Shown: positions 1 to 9,240, counted from the stretch's first letter. The stretch is DNA of 35,209 bases from Dyella sp. AtDHG13 (GCF_003201105.1 NZ_QICJ01000016.1:1-35209); one strand, 5' to 3'. The notes: generated from the letters alone by a model not told the origin. Numbers and translations are program-made.

Positions 1-14
1 CAGCTCTTAGAGCA

Positions 15-205
15 TGTTCAAAATCTAGCGTGAGCGCGCAGTTCTCCTCACCGTCATCCCCGCGAAAGCGGGAGGCGCTTCATCAACAGCCGAATGGCTG
101 GTCATCCAGTGTCTTTGCACCTTCTCGCAGCGAGTAAAGTCGCTGGATCCCCGCTTTCGCGGGGATGACGGTGAGGGAATGGAGTTGCTTCGGAGATTTT
201 GAACA
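15..205. repeat. MITE-like palindromic element with 12-bp terminal inverted repeats
   Basis: The ends form a perfect inverted repeat: TGTTCAAAATCT at 15-26 and AGATTTTGAACA at 194-205. Nested inside are two inverted copies of a CCTCACCGTCATCCCCGCG-type palindrome, at 46-72 (its right half degenerate) and 141-176. There is no convincing ORF inside. The same plan of outer TTCAAAATC arms and an inner GTCAT...ATGAC hairpin recurs at 15305-15415, so this looks like a dispersed non-autonomous element. That it moves is inference; no transposase gene lies in the window. Confidence 0.65.
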
Positions 206-540
206 GCCTCCAAGACAGGCGTTGCGCGCCTGCCGCGACGCGAGGTGCCGCGCAGCGGCACGAGCCGTCGGCTCTCGCTCTTGATCTTCCGGGTCCCCGT
301 ATGAGGCGGCGGGCGGGTGGAGATCAGGCCCCGCAGGGGTGCCTGGCAGGATGCCAGGCACTTTTCGTCGGGGCAGGATGCCCCGTCGAAAAGCCCGGAA
401 CCCGGCCGCGTACCTATCGGGCTTCAGCCCGATAGGCGCCGATTCCGGGGGGCCCTTCTCTTTGGTTACTTTCTCTTGGGCAAGCAAGAGAAAGTGACCC
501 GGCCTCCGGCAGGAGGTCGGAACGCCCGCCGCGTAGGCGG
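199..540. repeat. Multi-hairpin extragenic repeat element
   Basis: A GC-rich stretch built almost entirely of consecutive stem-loops. These are GTGCCTGGCA/TGCCAGGCAC (339-361), a 15-bp arm pair with one mismatch (361-393), a perfect 10-bp stem with a TTCA loop (413-436), and a perfect 11-bp stem with a GGCAAG loop (468-495). GGCCTCC/GGAGGTC-like pairing follows around 500-520. On the + strand, 453-497 spells a 14-residue peptide (PFSLVTFSWASKRK) then a stop. From memory, that string is often annotated spuriously in beta- and gammaproteobacterial repeats. I read it as repeat DNA, not a gene. Its function is unknown. Confidence 0.6.
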
Positions 541-600
541 CCAGGTCGCGGGAACGCACGAAGGCGCCAATCACCGCCACGCGACAGCCAAAAGCAAAGT

Positions 601-631
601 CACTGGATTCCTGCCTTCGCAGGAATGACGG
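601..631. repeat. Single palindromic repeat unit
   Basis: One unit of the CACTGGAT-hairpin-ATGACGG repeat family, with a stem from GGATTCCTGC paired to GCAGGAATG around a TTC-type loop. It is the half-unit seen as inverted pairs at 21774-21873 and 27084-27210. The stem bases differ but still pair. Confidence 0.6.
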
Positions 632-675
632 CTAAAGAATGAAACGCTGAGGCAAGCACCCACCCCTCACCCCAA

Positions 676-698
676 CCCTCTCCCCGCCGGGGAGAGGG
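676..698. repeat. CCCTCTCCCC/GGGGAGAGGG hairpin after ctaB
   Basis: A perfect 10-bp stem (676-685 with 689-698) with a GCC loop, embedded in the CCCTCACCCCAACCCTC-type extragenic repeat. It lies 22 bp beyond the ctaB stop and could stabilise or end that transcript. It has no T-run on either side, so it is not a canonical intrinsic terminator. Confidence 0.5.
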
Positions 699-720
699 AG
701 CAAAAGCATCAGGCGGTCCA

Positions 721-1629
721 CTACACCGTGCGCTCGAACACCACACCCTGATGCTGCACCAACGGCTCCATCAACCAATGATCCGCCAGCAGAAACGCAA
801 ACAACGCCATCAGATACACGATGGAATAGTTGAACACCTTCATCGCGAAAAACTCATCCGGCGGATTGAGCAGCCGCACCGCGTAATACAGAAAACCCGC
901 GCCCAGCACGACAGCACCACCCAGATACACCATGCCGCTGTACCCCGTCAGCGCCGGCAGCAGAGTCACCAGCACCAGCAGGATCGTGTAGAACAGCACG
1001 TGCCAGCGCGTGAACACCACGCCGTGCGTCACCGGCAGCATCGGCACCTGCGCGCGCGAATAGTCGTCGCGGCGGAAGATCGCCAGCGCCCAGAAATGCG
1101 GGGGCGTCCATACGAAGATGATCAGGCACAGCTGCAGCGCGAAGGCATGCAGCTCGCCGGTCACCGCAGTCCAGCCGAGCACCGGAGGAATCGCGCCGGC
1201 CAGGCCACCGATCACGATGTTCTGCGGCGTGGCGCGCTTGAGGTACGCCGTGTAGATCACCGCGTAGCCGATCAGGCCGCCGAAGGTGAGCAGCGCGGTG
1301 AGCGGGTTGACCAGCACCACCAGCACCGCCATCGATAACGCGCCCAGCACCAGCGCGAAGACGAACACCTGTCGCGGCGTGAGCTGGCCGGTGGCGAGGG
1401 GGCGATGCGCGGTGCGCGCCATCACCTTGTCGATGCGCTGGTCGATCAGGTGGTTGAACGCGGCGGCCGAGGCCGAGGCCATCCAGATGCCGAGCGTGCC
1501 GAACACCAGCGCGCGCCACGGCGGAATGCCGGGCACGGCGAGGAACATGCCGATGACGGCGCAGAACACCAGGAGCGCGACGACGCGCGGCTTGGTCAGT
1601 TCCAGGTACTCATGGAAACGGCTGCTCAT
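721..1629 (-). CDS. ctaB: Protoheme IX farnesyltransferase (heme O synthase)
   Basis: This integral membrane UbiA-superfamily prenyltransferase transfers farnesyl diphosphate to heme B to give heme O, the first step to heme A for the aa3 oxidase encoded next door. The protein is 302 aa, the usual family length. It shows the diphosphate-binding motif NxxxDxxxD (N59, D63, D67, within NHLIDQRID), the family's TPPHFWALA and PMLPVTHG segments, and about eight hydrophobic helices. The ATG at 1629 gives the typical short N-terminus ([15 protein letters not shown]). It starts 2 bp after the ctaA stop, so the two are almost certainly cotranscribed and translationally coupled. A SCO/SenC gene, which follows ctaB in Pseudomonas, is absent; repeat DNA follows instead. 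The synonym cyoE is also used for this family. Confidence 0.95.
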   Translation of the reverse strand: MSSRFHEYLELTKPRVVALLVFCAVIGMFLAVPGIPPWRALVFGTLGIWMASASAAAFNHLIDQRIDKVMARTAHRPLATGQLTPRQVFVFALVLGALSMAVLVVLVNPLTALLTFGGLIGYAVIYTAYLKRATPQNIVIGGLAGAIPPVLGWTAVTGELHAFALQLCLIIFVWTPPHFWALAIFRRDDYSRAQVPMLPVTHGVVFTRWHVLFYTILLVLVTLLPALTGYSGMVYLGGAVVLGAGFLYYAVRLLNPPDEFFAMKVFNYSIVYLMALFAFLLADHWLMEPLVQHQGVVFERTV

Positions 1630-1631
1630 CG

Positions 1632-2798
1632 TCAACGGTGCCCGTAGGAAAGAAACATCGCGTCGCCCTGACGCTTCTGCGTGCGCGCCAGCGTCGCCAG
1701 CAGCGTGAAGAGCAACAGGGCCGCCACGCCATTGTGCAGCGTGGCCACCGGCAGCGGCAGTCCGAAGTGCACATTGCTGATGCCCAGCAGCACCTGCGCC
1801 ACCAGCACCACGGCGATGGCGAGGCCCTGCGCGCGCAGGCCACGGCGCGAGACGCGATGCGACAGCCACGCCAGATAGCAGAACACCACCAGCGCGCCGA
1901 TGCGGTGCGTGATCTGGATGGCGCTGCGCGCGGCCATGTCCAGCACGCCGCCTTCGTAATTCACGCCGATGCCACGCCACAGCACGAAGGCTTCGCGGAA
2001 ATCGGTGGGCGGCGCCCATTGCCCCAGGCACTTGGGGAAGTCCGTGCCGCAGGCCAGCGCCGCATAGTTGGAGGAGGTCCAGCCGCCCAGCGCGATCTGC
2101 GCCAGCAACAGCACGATGCCCACCACCACGGCGGTACGCAGTCCGGCGTAACTGTCGTTGGTCGCGCCCACGCCCGCGAAGCGCAGCGCGGCGTAGGCCA
2201 GCAGCGCAAACGTGGTGATGCCGCCCATCAGGTGGCCCATCACCACGATGGGCTTGAGCAGCAAGGTCACGGTCCACATGCCGAGCATGGCCTGGAACAC
2301 CACCACGGCGAAGGCCAGTACGCTGATGCGCCACGCGCCGGGGCGGTCAAGCCCCATGGCGGCGATCAGCGGTAACGCAATGGCGGCGAGCGATATCCAG
2401 AGCGACCAGTGATGCTCGCCGCGGATGTACATGCCCACGCCCACCGCCGCGCAGATCGCGCCGACGATCACCGCGTAGCGCGCCCACGGCCGGCGCCAGC
2501 TGGCGACCAGGGCCAGCACCAGCACCAGCGTGCCCAGCGTGCCGGCAAGGAAGCGGTGCACCTGTTCGCGCCAGGCCTTGTGCGTTTCATAAGGGCGGTC
2601 GGGGAACGCCTGGTTGGCCTGCGCGATCTCATGCTGCTGCTCCGGCCAGGTGGCGCGGCCGTAGCAGGTCGGCCAGTCCGGACACGAGAGGCCCGCGTTG
2701 GAAAGGCGCACGAACGCGCCGAACATCACCACGCCGAAGGCGAACACCGCCGCGAGCAAGGCAAGGCCGCGCAGCACTTTGAGGGAACGGGCGGTCAT
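1632..2798 (-). CDS. ctaA: Heme A synthase (COX15/CtaA family)
   Basis: This inner-membrane monooxygenase converts heme O to heme A. The protein is 388 aa with about eight TM helices in two homologous halves. Visible heme-ligand segments are ExxHR (REQVHR, H81), [15 protein letters not shown] and LHNGVAA. Periplasmic loops carry two cysteine pairs, LSCPDWPTC (C39, C45) and ACGTDFPKC. Such pairs are a feature of several CtaA subfamilies, where a disulfide is thought to act in catalysis. The ATG overlaps the stop of the upstream SCO-like gene by one base (TGATG), and ctaB follows after 2 bp. It is one transcription unit with surf1, the SCO-like gene and ctaB. Confidence 0.95.
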   Translation of the reverse strand: MTARSLKVLRGLALLAAVFAFGVVMFGAFVRLSNAGLSCPDWPTCYGRATWPEQQHEIAQANQAFPDRPYETHKAWREQVHRFLAGTLGTLVLVLALVASWRRPWARYAVIVGAICAAVGVGMYIRGEHHWSLWISLAAIALPLIAAMGLDRPGAWRISVLAFAVVVFQAMLGMWTVTLLLKPIVVMGHLMGGITTFALLAYAALRFAGVGATNDSYAGLRTAVVVGIVLLLAQIALGGWTSSNYAALACGTDFPKCLGQWAPPTDFREAFVLWRGIGVNYEGGVLDMAARSAIQITHRIGALVVFCYLAWLSHRVSRRGLRAQGLAIAVVLVAQVLLGISNVHFGLPLPVATLHNGVAALLLFTLLATLARTQKRQGDAMFLSYGHR

Positions 2799-3367
2799 CA
2801 ACGGATCACCTTCTGGAGGTCCTTGCGCAGGCCGGTGGGGTCGAAACCCGCAGGATAGAACGACAGCGCCGTGCCGTCCGACTCGACCAGCAGCGCGTTG
2901 ACCGTATCGGGCGCGGTCGGCGTGAACGGCGCCAGTGCGCCCATCGAATCCTGGCCCAGCTTCCAGTAGGTGGTCATGCCGCTGGCGGCGGCATCGGCCG
3001 GCGGCTTGCCCACGTAGAGCAGGCGCAGGCGCGGGGCGTTCTGGTTGAGTGTGATGCGCGCGGCGGCGATCTTGGTCAGCACGTCCATGCATTGCTTCGC
3101 GCAACCAGGACCCGCCAGCGCGACGAGGGTGAGTTGCGGCTCCTTCGCGCGCCATTCCCAGGTGTCGCCATTGCTGAGCGAGATGGGAATCTGCTCGGCG
3201 GCGAAGTTGCGCTGCGGCGTCACCGGCTGGCCATTGGCCTTGCCGCTGGGCTGCCAGCCGGACAGCGTCAGCAACATCGCGCCGAAAATGGGCGCGGCGA
3301 ACACCAGCGCGATCAACAGCAGTTTCAGGCGGCTTTTGCGCAGCGCGGCGGGATCGGGTGAATTCAT
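2798..3367 (-). CDS. SCO/thioredoxin-fold-like membrane protein in heme A operon (PA0111-type)
   Basis: A 189-aa protein with one N-terminal TM helix (about residues 13-36), followed by a periplasmic domain. Around LVALAGPGCAKQC it resembles the SCO/thioredoxin fold. C89-x3-C93 matches the spacing of the SCO copper-binding CxxxC. The protein contains no histidine at all, so the distal His ligand that completes the SCO copper site is missing. Its place between surf1 and ctaA matches the uncharacterised gene in the same slot of the Pseudomonas cox cluster. A role in oxidase assembly (thiol redox or copper handling) is inferred from context. Its ATG overlaps the surf1 stop by 4 bp (ATGA), which sets the start firmly. 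Confidence 0.8.
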   Translation of the reverse strand: MNSPDPAALRKSRLKLLLIALVFAAPIFGAMLLTLSGWQPSGKANGQPVTPQRNFAAEQIPISLSNGDTWEWRAKEPQLTLVALAGPGCAKQCMDVLTKIAAARITLNQNAPRLRLLYVGKPPADAAASGMTTYWKLGQDSMGALAPFTPTAPDTVNALLVESDGTALSFYPAGFDPTGLRKDLQKVIR

Positions 3368-4101
3368 GGCTGGTCCGGTCGGGAAGGACGGCGACGGTGC
3401 AGCACCAGCAGGATCACCACCGCCGCCACGGCGAAGGTGAACCACTGGAACGCATAGGCACGATGACGCGCGGGCGGCATCGACGAGAAATCGACGGTGT
3501 GCTCGCGCACGTAGATGGAAGAAGGGTCCGCATCGAGCAGAAGCACCTGCGGATACAGCGTGGCGCCAAGGTCGGCGGCCACCTGCGGCAGATCGAGATA
3601 GACGGTGGTTTTCGGCCAGCGCGTCTGGCGCGCCAGTGCGTTGCCGCCCATCTCGAAGCCGACGCCGGGCGCCGGTACGTAGAGACCTTGCAGCTCCTGC
3701 TCGCCCGTGGGGAGAGGCGGCAGCTGCGGCGCCTGGTCGGTGCCGTTGCCGGGCAGGAAACCCAGATCCACCAGCAGCAGGCGTGCATCGTTGCGCAGGC
3801 GCAAAGGCGCATAGACTTCCACCCCGCCGCGCTGGTCGTGCTTGGGGTTGTCCAGCAGATAGAGGCGATCGGCGAGGTATTGGCCGTGCACGCGAATGCG
3901 CGCGAACGCATCCACGGGGGGATTTGAGGCCACTGCGGCAAAGTCGCGCGGAGCGGTGGTTTGCGCTGTGGCATACCGCCGCAGAATCTGCTCCTTCTCG
4001 TCCGCGCGATGCAGCTGCCACACGCCCAAACGTATGAAAAGCAAGGCACCGGCCACGGTGAGCAGCAGCGCGAACCACGACGGACGGCGCAGCCACTTCA
4101 C
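3364..4101 (-). CDS. surf1: SURF1 family cytochrome oxidase assembly protein
   Basis: SURF1/Shy1 proteins help insert heme A into subunit I of aa3 oxidases. This 245-aa protein has the family hallmarks: an N-terminal TM helix ending in LGVWQLHRADEK, a periplasmic domain with PVDAFARIRVHGQY and the VDLGFLPG segment, and a C-terminal TM helix introduced by HRAYAFQWF. The start at 4101 gives the expected short cytoplasmic N-terminus (MKWLRRPSW). It is the first gene of the leftward unit surf1, SCO-like, ctaA, ctaB, and overlaps its successor by 4 bp. It diverges from the DUF2909 gene across only 59 bp, so the two must share a compact promoter region. Confidence 0.93.
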   Translation of the reverse strand: MKWLRRPSWFALLLTVAGALLFIRLGVWQLHRADEKEQILRRYATAQTTAPRDFAAVASNPPVDAFARIRVHGQYLADRLYLLDNPKHDQRGGVEVYAPLRLRNDARLLLVDLGFLPGNGTDQAPQLPPLPTGEQELQGLYVPAPGVGFEMGGNALARQTRWPKTTVYLDLPQVAADLGATLYPQVLLLDADPSSIYVREHTVDFSSMPPARHRAYAFQWFTFAVAAVVILLVLHRRRPSRPDQP

Positions 4102-4124
4102 GCAGTGGCACCGTGCACGGCCGC

Positions 4125-4130
4125 TATACT
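4125..4130 (+). promoter_or_regulatory. Candidate -10 box for DUF2909 gene
   Basis: TATACT lies 30 bp before the GTG start, in the 59-bp divergent spacer between surf1 and the DUF2909 gene. No good -35 box is visible at 16-18 bp spacing; TTCACG at 4097-4102 is too far. It is a guess from the -10 match and its position only. Confidence 0.35.
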
Positions 4131-4160
4131 GCGGATGTCTAAAACGTTCGGACCTATCAC

Positions 4161-4376
4161 GTGGAAACCATCTACAAATATGCGCTGGTGATTCTGCTGC
4201 TGGTGGTGCTGTTCAATCTTGGTAAGGCCCTGTATTTCATGATGACCGACAAGGAAGGCAGCAAGCGCACGGTGTGGGCGCTGACGCGCCGCATCGGTTT
4301 GTCGGTGCTGCTCATCCTGATGGTGGTGCTGGGCATCTGGATGGGCTGGCTCCACCCCCACGGCGTGGGCCAGTAA
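4161..4376 (+). CDS. Twin transmembrane protein, DUF2909 family
   Basis: A 71-aa protein with two TM helices (about residues 6-28 and 46-64) separated by a short basic loop (TDKEGSKRTVWALTRRIG). Small proteins of this type sit between surf1 and ctaE in many proteobacterial cox loci. Their molecular role is unknown, and oxidase assembly is inferred only from that conserved position. Translation begins at a GTG with no clear Shine-Dalgarno. It is the only rightward gene in the oxidase locus, and a strong intrinsic terminator follows at 4426-4458. Confidence 0.88.
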   Translation: METIYKYALVILLLVVLFNLGKALYFMMTDKEGSKRTVWALTRRIGLSVLLILMVVLGIWMGWLHPHGVGQ

Positions 4377-4425
4377 TTGTAGCTTCCCGCCGTCGCCAGC
4401 GCCCTGCTTGCGACATCCGGTTCCC

Positions 4426-4458
4426 CCAAGGCCCGCCACTGGCGGGCCTTGGTTTTTT
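4426..4458 (+). terminator. Intrinsic terminator of the DUF2909 gene
   Basis: A perfect 12-bp GC-rich stem (4426-4437 with 4441-4452), a 3-nt loop and six Ts. It sits 50 bp after the DUF2909 stop. Confidence 0.9.
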
Positions 4459-4498
4459 GGGCCGTCCGGCCGCTCCCGGCGGCCACTCTGGAGCCAAC

Positions 4499-4525
4499 AA
4501 AAAAGCCCGCCTTCCGGCGGGCTTT
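4499..4525 (-). terminator. Intrinsic terminator of the ctaC-ctaD-ctaE operon
   Basis: Read leftward, AAAGCCCGCC pairs with GGCGGGCTTT around a GGAA loop (4502-4525), followed by a run of six Us (A-run 4499-4504 on the + strand). It lies 21 bp past the ctaE stop and faces the DUF2909 terminator, insulating the two convergent units. Confidence 0.9.
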
Positions 4526-4546
4526 CTGCTGCGACGCGCCAGCGCC

Positions 4547-5434
4547 TCAGAGGATGTACACGAACATGAAGAGGCCCAGCCACACCACGTCGACGAAGTG
4601 CCAGTACCAAGCCACCGCTTCGAAGGCGAAGTGGTGTTCCTTGGTGAAATGGCCTTTGGCCACGCGCAGCCAGATGATGGCCAGCATGATCGTGCCCAGG
4701 GTCACGTGCATGCCGTGGAAGCCGGTGAGCATGAAGAAGGTCGAACCGTAAACGCCGCTCTGCAGCGTGAGGTTGAGCTCCTTGTACGCCTCGATGTACT
4801 CGTGCGCCTGGAACCACAGGAAGGTGGCGCCCAGCAGCACGGTAAGGCCGAGGAACACCAGGATCTTGCCGCGATGGCCCGCCTTCAGCGCATGGTGCGC
4901 GATGGTCACGGTGACGCTGGAGGTGAGCAGGATCAGCGTGTTCAGCAGCGGCAGGCCCCACGGCGCCACCGTCTGGAAGTTGCCGCCGATGCGTTCCGGA
5001 CCATTGCCGCCGCCCGCGCCCCAAGCCGCGGAATAGTTGTCCCACAGGAACTGGTGGGTCAGCACGCCATGGCCTTCACCGCCCAGCCACGGCACCGCGA
5101 ACATGCGGGCGTAGAACAGCGCGCCGAAGAAGGCGCCGAAGAACATCACCTCGGAGAAGATGAACCACATCATGCCCATGCGGAACGAGCGGTCCACCTG
5201 GCTGTTGTAGTTGCCCGCCAGCGATTCGCGGATCACCGAGCGGAACCAGCCGAAGAACATCAGCAGGATGCCGATGAAGCCGACGGTGAGCAGGGTCTTG
5301 CCAAGGCTGGCCTCGCCCGGCGGCGCATTCAGCCAGTGCGCGGCACCGAGCACGGTGACGAACATGACCACCGCGGCCACGATCGGCCACTGGCTCTTGG
5401 AGGGTACGAAATAAACACCTTGTTGCTGAGCCAT
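4547..5434 (-). CDS. ctaE: Cytochrome c oxidase subunit III
   Basis: Subunit III of the aa3 oxidase, a 295-aa polytopic inner-membrane protein that stabilises the D-channel side of subunit I. Family features are visible: the SEVMFFGAFF helix, SSVTVTIAHHALK, FQAHEYIEAY, GFHGMHVTLG and a C-terminal segment ending AVAWYWHFVDVVWLGLFMFV, with about seven TM helices. The ATG at 5434 has an AGGGA Shine-Dalgarno about 8 nt upstream. It is the last gene of the leftward structural operon, 66 bp after the small membrane protein gene. The Cox11 gene commonly found just upstream of subunit III is not there. Confidence 0.96.
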   Translation of the reverse strand: MAQQQGVYFVPSKSQWPIVAAVVMFVTVLGAAHWLNAPPGEASLGKTLLTVGFIGILLMFFGWFRSVIRESLAGNYNSQVDRSFRMGMMWFIFSEVMFFGAFFGALFYARMFAVPWLGGEGHGVLTHQFLWDNYSAAWGAGGGNGPERIGGNFQTVAPWGLPLLNTLILLTSSVTVTIAHHALKAGHRGKILVFLGLTVLLGATFLWFQAHEYIEAYKELNLTLQSGVYGSTFFMLTGFHGMHVTLGTIMLAIIWLRVAKGHFTKEHHFAFEAVAWYWHFVDVVWLGLFMFVYIL

Positions 5435-5500
5435 GTGAGATCCCTGTGGAATGCTCTGTCTACGTCAACGGTACGACATGGAAAGTCGGCTAGGGCCGCC

Positions 5501-5632
5501 TCAGGAGTATTTCAGCCCCTGCAACAACGAGAGCACGAAGATCGCGAAGGCGATGCCGCCGAACACCGTGACGGTGAGGCGCACACCCTTCCTGCGGGAC
5601 TGCTCGATCGTGGTTGTCGGTGACTGCTTCAT
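5501..5632 (-). CDS. 43-aa single-TM protein between ctaD and ctaE (putative oxidase small assembly protein)
   Basis: I found this by translating the ctaD-ctaE gap. An ATG at 5632 opens a 44-codon frame. It has a polar basic N-terminus (MKQSPTTTIEQSRRKG), one hydrophobic helix (VTVFGGIAFAIFVLSLL) and a short tail ending KYS before TGA. A GGAGGG Shine-Dalgarno lies about 10 nt upstream. The size, topology and slot match the poorly characterised cytochrome oxidase small assembly proteins that precede ctaG in some betaproteobacteria. It could instead be a Cox11 N-terminal remnant, but nothing of the Cox11 periplasmic domain follows. Expression and function are inferred. Confidence 0.7.
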   Translation of the reverse strand: MKQSPTTTIEQSRRKGVRLTVTVFGGIAFAIFVLSLLQGLKYS

Positions 5633-5683
5633 CCGTCCGCTTCCCTCCGCCCCGGCGCGAAACCGGAGCGGTCATGCGTGGCA

Positions 5684-7300
<1,617 letters not shown>

Positions 7301-7347
7301 GCCTTACACCTCTACCTAAATACGAATGCTGTGATGGGGCTGATCGC

Positions 7348-8310
7348 TCAGCCCTGATGACCCTGCGAAACAGGTGCGTCGGTTGCCTGCGCCGTGGCCG
7401 GCGCGGCAGCGGTGGAAGCCGCCGCCGGTGCGGCAGGCTGCGCCGGCTTGTTGGCCTCGGCCTCCTGGTCCGCCAGCCACTTCTCGAACTCGGCCTTCGG
7501 CAGCGCCTTCACCACGATCGGCATGAAGCCGTGGTCCTGGCCGCACAGCTCGGCGCACTGGCCGCGATACACGCCCGGCTCGGTGATGTTGGTCCAGGCC
7601 GCATTGACGATGCCGGGGATGGCGTCCATCTTCCAGCCCAGCGCCGGCACCCACCACGAGTGGATCACGTCGCCGGCGGTGATCACGAAGCGGATCTTGG
7701 TGCCCACCGGCACCACCAGCGGCTTGTCCACGTTGATCAGGTAGGTGTTGTAACCGTCCACCTTCACCGCGTTCGGATCCAGGCCCGAATTCAGCTGGCG
7801 CGTCTCGTCGCTTTCCTTGTCGAGCTTGGACATGAAGCCGACCTTGTCGATCGCCTTGCCCTTGTAGTCGACATAGTCGTAGCGCCACTTCCACTGGTAG
7901 CCGGTGACCTTGACGGTCATCTCCGAACCGGTGGTGTCGGCGAAGGTGCGCAGCCCGCCAGTGGCGAGGTACGCCAGCACGATCAGGATGACCACGGGGA
8001 TGGTGGTCCACACGATTTCCAGCGTGGTGTTGTGCGACCACTTTTCCGCCACCGCGCCGCGCGACTTGCGGAAGCGGAACATGGCGATGAACATCGCGCC
8101 GAACACCAGGATGCCGATGACGACGCAGACGCCGAAGGCGACGTTGTTGAGGAAGTAGGCCTCGGGCGACCAGGTGGAAACGCCGCGGGTCATGTTCAGC
8201 TGCCCGGGCTGCGGATTGGCCAGGGCCACGCCGCCGAACATCGTGAGTGCGAAGAGTGCTGCCGTGACCGCTCGCTTGATACCGCCAGGCCTGATGCCGC
8301 CAGATGTCAT
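7348..8310 (-). CDS. ctaC: Cytochrome c oxidase subunit II (CuA subunit)
   Basis: Takes electrons from cytochrome c through the binuclear CuA centre. The protein is 320 aa: a signal peptide (about 1-31), two TM helices (about 57-80 and 100-120), then the periplasmic cupredoxin domain. The CuA ligands are all present: H217 (VIHSWW), C252 and C256 (CAELC), H260 and M263 (GQDHGFM). The aromatic electron-entry patch is GYQWKWRY. The C-terminal 40 residues are an Ala/Pro-rich tail with no CxxCH, so it is a plain aa3 rather than a caa3 subunit. I placed the start at 8310 because MTSGGIRPGGIKR leads straight into the signal peptide. The same frame stays open far upstream, but that part is not plausible protein. 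Confidence 0.96.
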   Translation of the reverse strand: MTSGGIRPGGIKRAVTAALFALTMFGGVALANPQPGQLNMTRGVSTWSPEAYFLNNVAFGVCVVIGILVFGAMFIAMFRFRKSRGAVAEKWSHNTTLEIVWTTIPVVILIVLAYLATGGLRTFADTTGSEMTVKVTGYQWKWRYDYVDYKGKAIDKVGFMSKLDKESDETRQLNSGLDPNAVKVDGYNTYLINVDKPLVVPVGTKIRFVITAGDVIHSWWVPALGWKMDAIPGIVNAAWTNITEPGVYRGQCAELCGQDHGFMPIVVKALPKAEFEKWLADQEAEANKPAQPAAPAAASTAAAPATAQATDAPVSQGHQG

Positions 8311-8333
8311 GTCGTGATGCACCTTTGTTGAAC

Positions 8334-8819
8334 CTACCTGCGTCGCTGTTGGTTGAGCTCCGTCAGCAACACCATGAGTTTCCTTGACAGCTCGGCACGC
8401 TCCTCTTCCCCGAGGAAAGCCCCGATTTCCACTTCCCGTCCGTGCGATGTCAGCAACAGACGGCCTCTCCCTTCGCCAGACACCAGCCGTACACGCACCC
8501 AATACGTCTGAAAGCGCGCACTGCGCCGACCTGGCAGGAATTGCACCTCCAGCGACGATTCGTCGAGGGTGATGCGTTCGCTGCGGTCGCCGGCCCGCCA
8601 GGCCACGCCCAAGGCGAAAGCCACCGCGGTGGACTCGACCAGTGCGAATAAAGGAGCGAAGACATTCCCCTGCCATGCTCCCAACACGGCCGTCGTCAGC
8701 GCCAGCGCCGCCAGGCCTCCGATCAGTCGACGCAGGTCGCGGCGGCTGAGGGCACGATTGGGCTTGAGCCACATCGTTGCGCACGGCAAGCCGGCCACTG
8801 CTGGTCGAAGCACGATCAT
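8334..8819 (-). CDS. DUF2244 domain membrane protein
   Basis: A 161-aa protein with two TM helices (about residues 33-52 and 57-76) and a cytoplasmic C-terminal half. It carries the DUF2244 signature WVRVRLV...LLLTSHGREVEIGAFLGEEER. DUF2244 genes commonly sit at the head of proteobacterial aa3 oxidase operons; their role is not established. It ends 23 bp before ctaC and is probably cotranscribed with it. No candidate start has a clear Shine-Dalgarno. I chose the ATG at 8819 because MIVLRP...LKPNRALS matches family N-termini. The ATGs at 8888 and 8774 are alternatives. Confidence 0.85.
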   Translation of the reverse strand: MIVLRPAVAGLPCATMWLKPNRALSRRDLRRLIGGLAALALTTAVLGAWQGNVFAPLFALVESTAVAFALGVAWRAGDRSERITLDESSLEVQFLPGRRSARFQTYWVRVRLVSGEGRGRLLLTSHGREVEIGAFLGEEERAELSRKLMVLLTELNQQRRR

Positions 8820-9140
8820 GAGAACCCGGCGTGCCTGGAACGCAGGCATGATAGGCCGCGAGCGCGTCGGGGAGCAACAACGCCGCATGTGCTTGATTTG
8901 AAGCAGGGATGAATGCGCGCGGGTGTGCTGGGCGGCGCGCGTGCGATGCGCGTCTCAGCGCGATTGCGTGAATTGTCATGGGCTTGGGCTGCGCACGGCC
9001 GCGATGCCCGCGCGTGTCTCCACGGGATGCGCGGGAGGTGCGACGGTTTGCCACATACCGGCCGGCGAGCGTCCGGGCTTTCCGACGGCCACCGCTTGAC
9101 CAGTCGCTCCTGTCCGATCCGGGCCCCCCCTTTCCGCCGC

Positions 9141-9181
9141 CCCAGCCACATATACCCCAGCCACATATATATGTGTGGCTG
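9141..9181. promoter_or_regulatory. Tandem plus inverted AGCCACA(TATA) repeats upstream of putA
   Basis: CCCAGCCACATATA occurs twice in direct orientation with 15-bp period (9141-9154 and 9156-9169). The second copy pairs with an inverted TGTGGCT at 9174-9180, giving an AGCCACA-N8-TGTGGCT dyad with alternating AT in the centre. It lies about 100 bp before the putA start in otherwise GC-rich DNA. The layout suits an operator for a dimeric regulator or a supercoiling-sensitive melting site; which one is unknown. Confidence 0.5.
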
Positions 9182-9234
9182 CGCCCTGCCGCACCGCAAC
9201 ACCGCGTACGGGTGCGTGCGTATCCCCCCACCAG

Positions 9235-9240
9235 TACAAT
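9235..9240 (+). promoter_or_regulatory. Candidate putA -10 box
   Basis: TACAAT ends 43 bp before the putA GTG. No recognisable TTGACA-like -35 is at 16-18 bp spacing, consistent with an activator-dependent promoter if it is real. Confidence 0.35.

Noticed and set aside
83-580. 165-codon frame on the - strand and 103-codon frame on the + strand (317-628) in the left intergenic region
   Set aside because: They consist of translated hairpin and palindrome repeats, with no domain, no ribosome binding site and a known spurious peptide motif.
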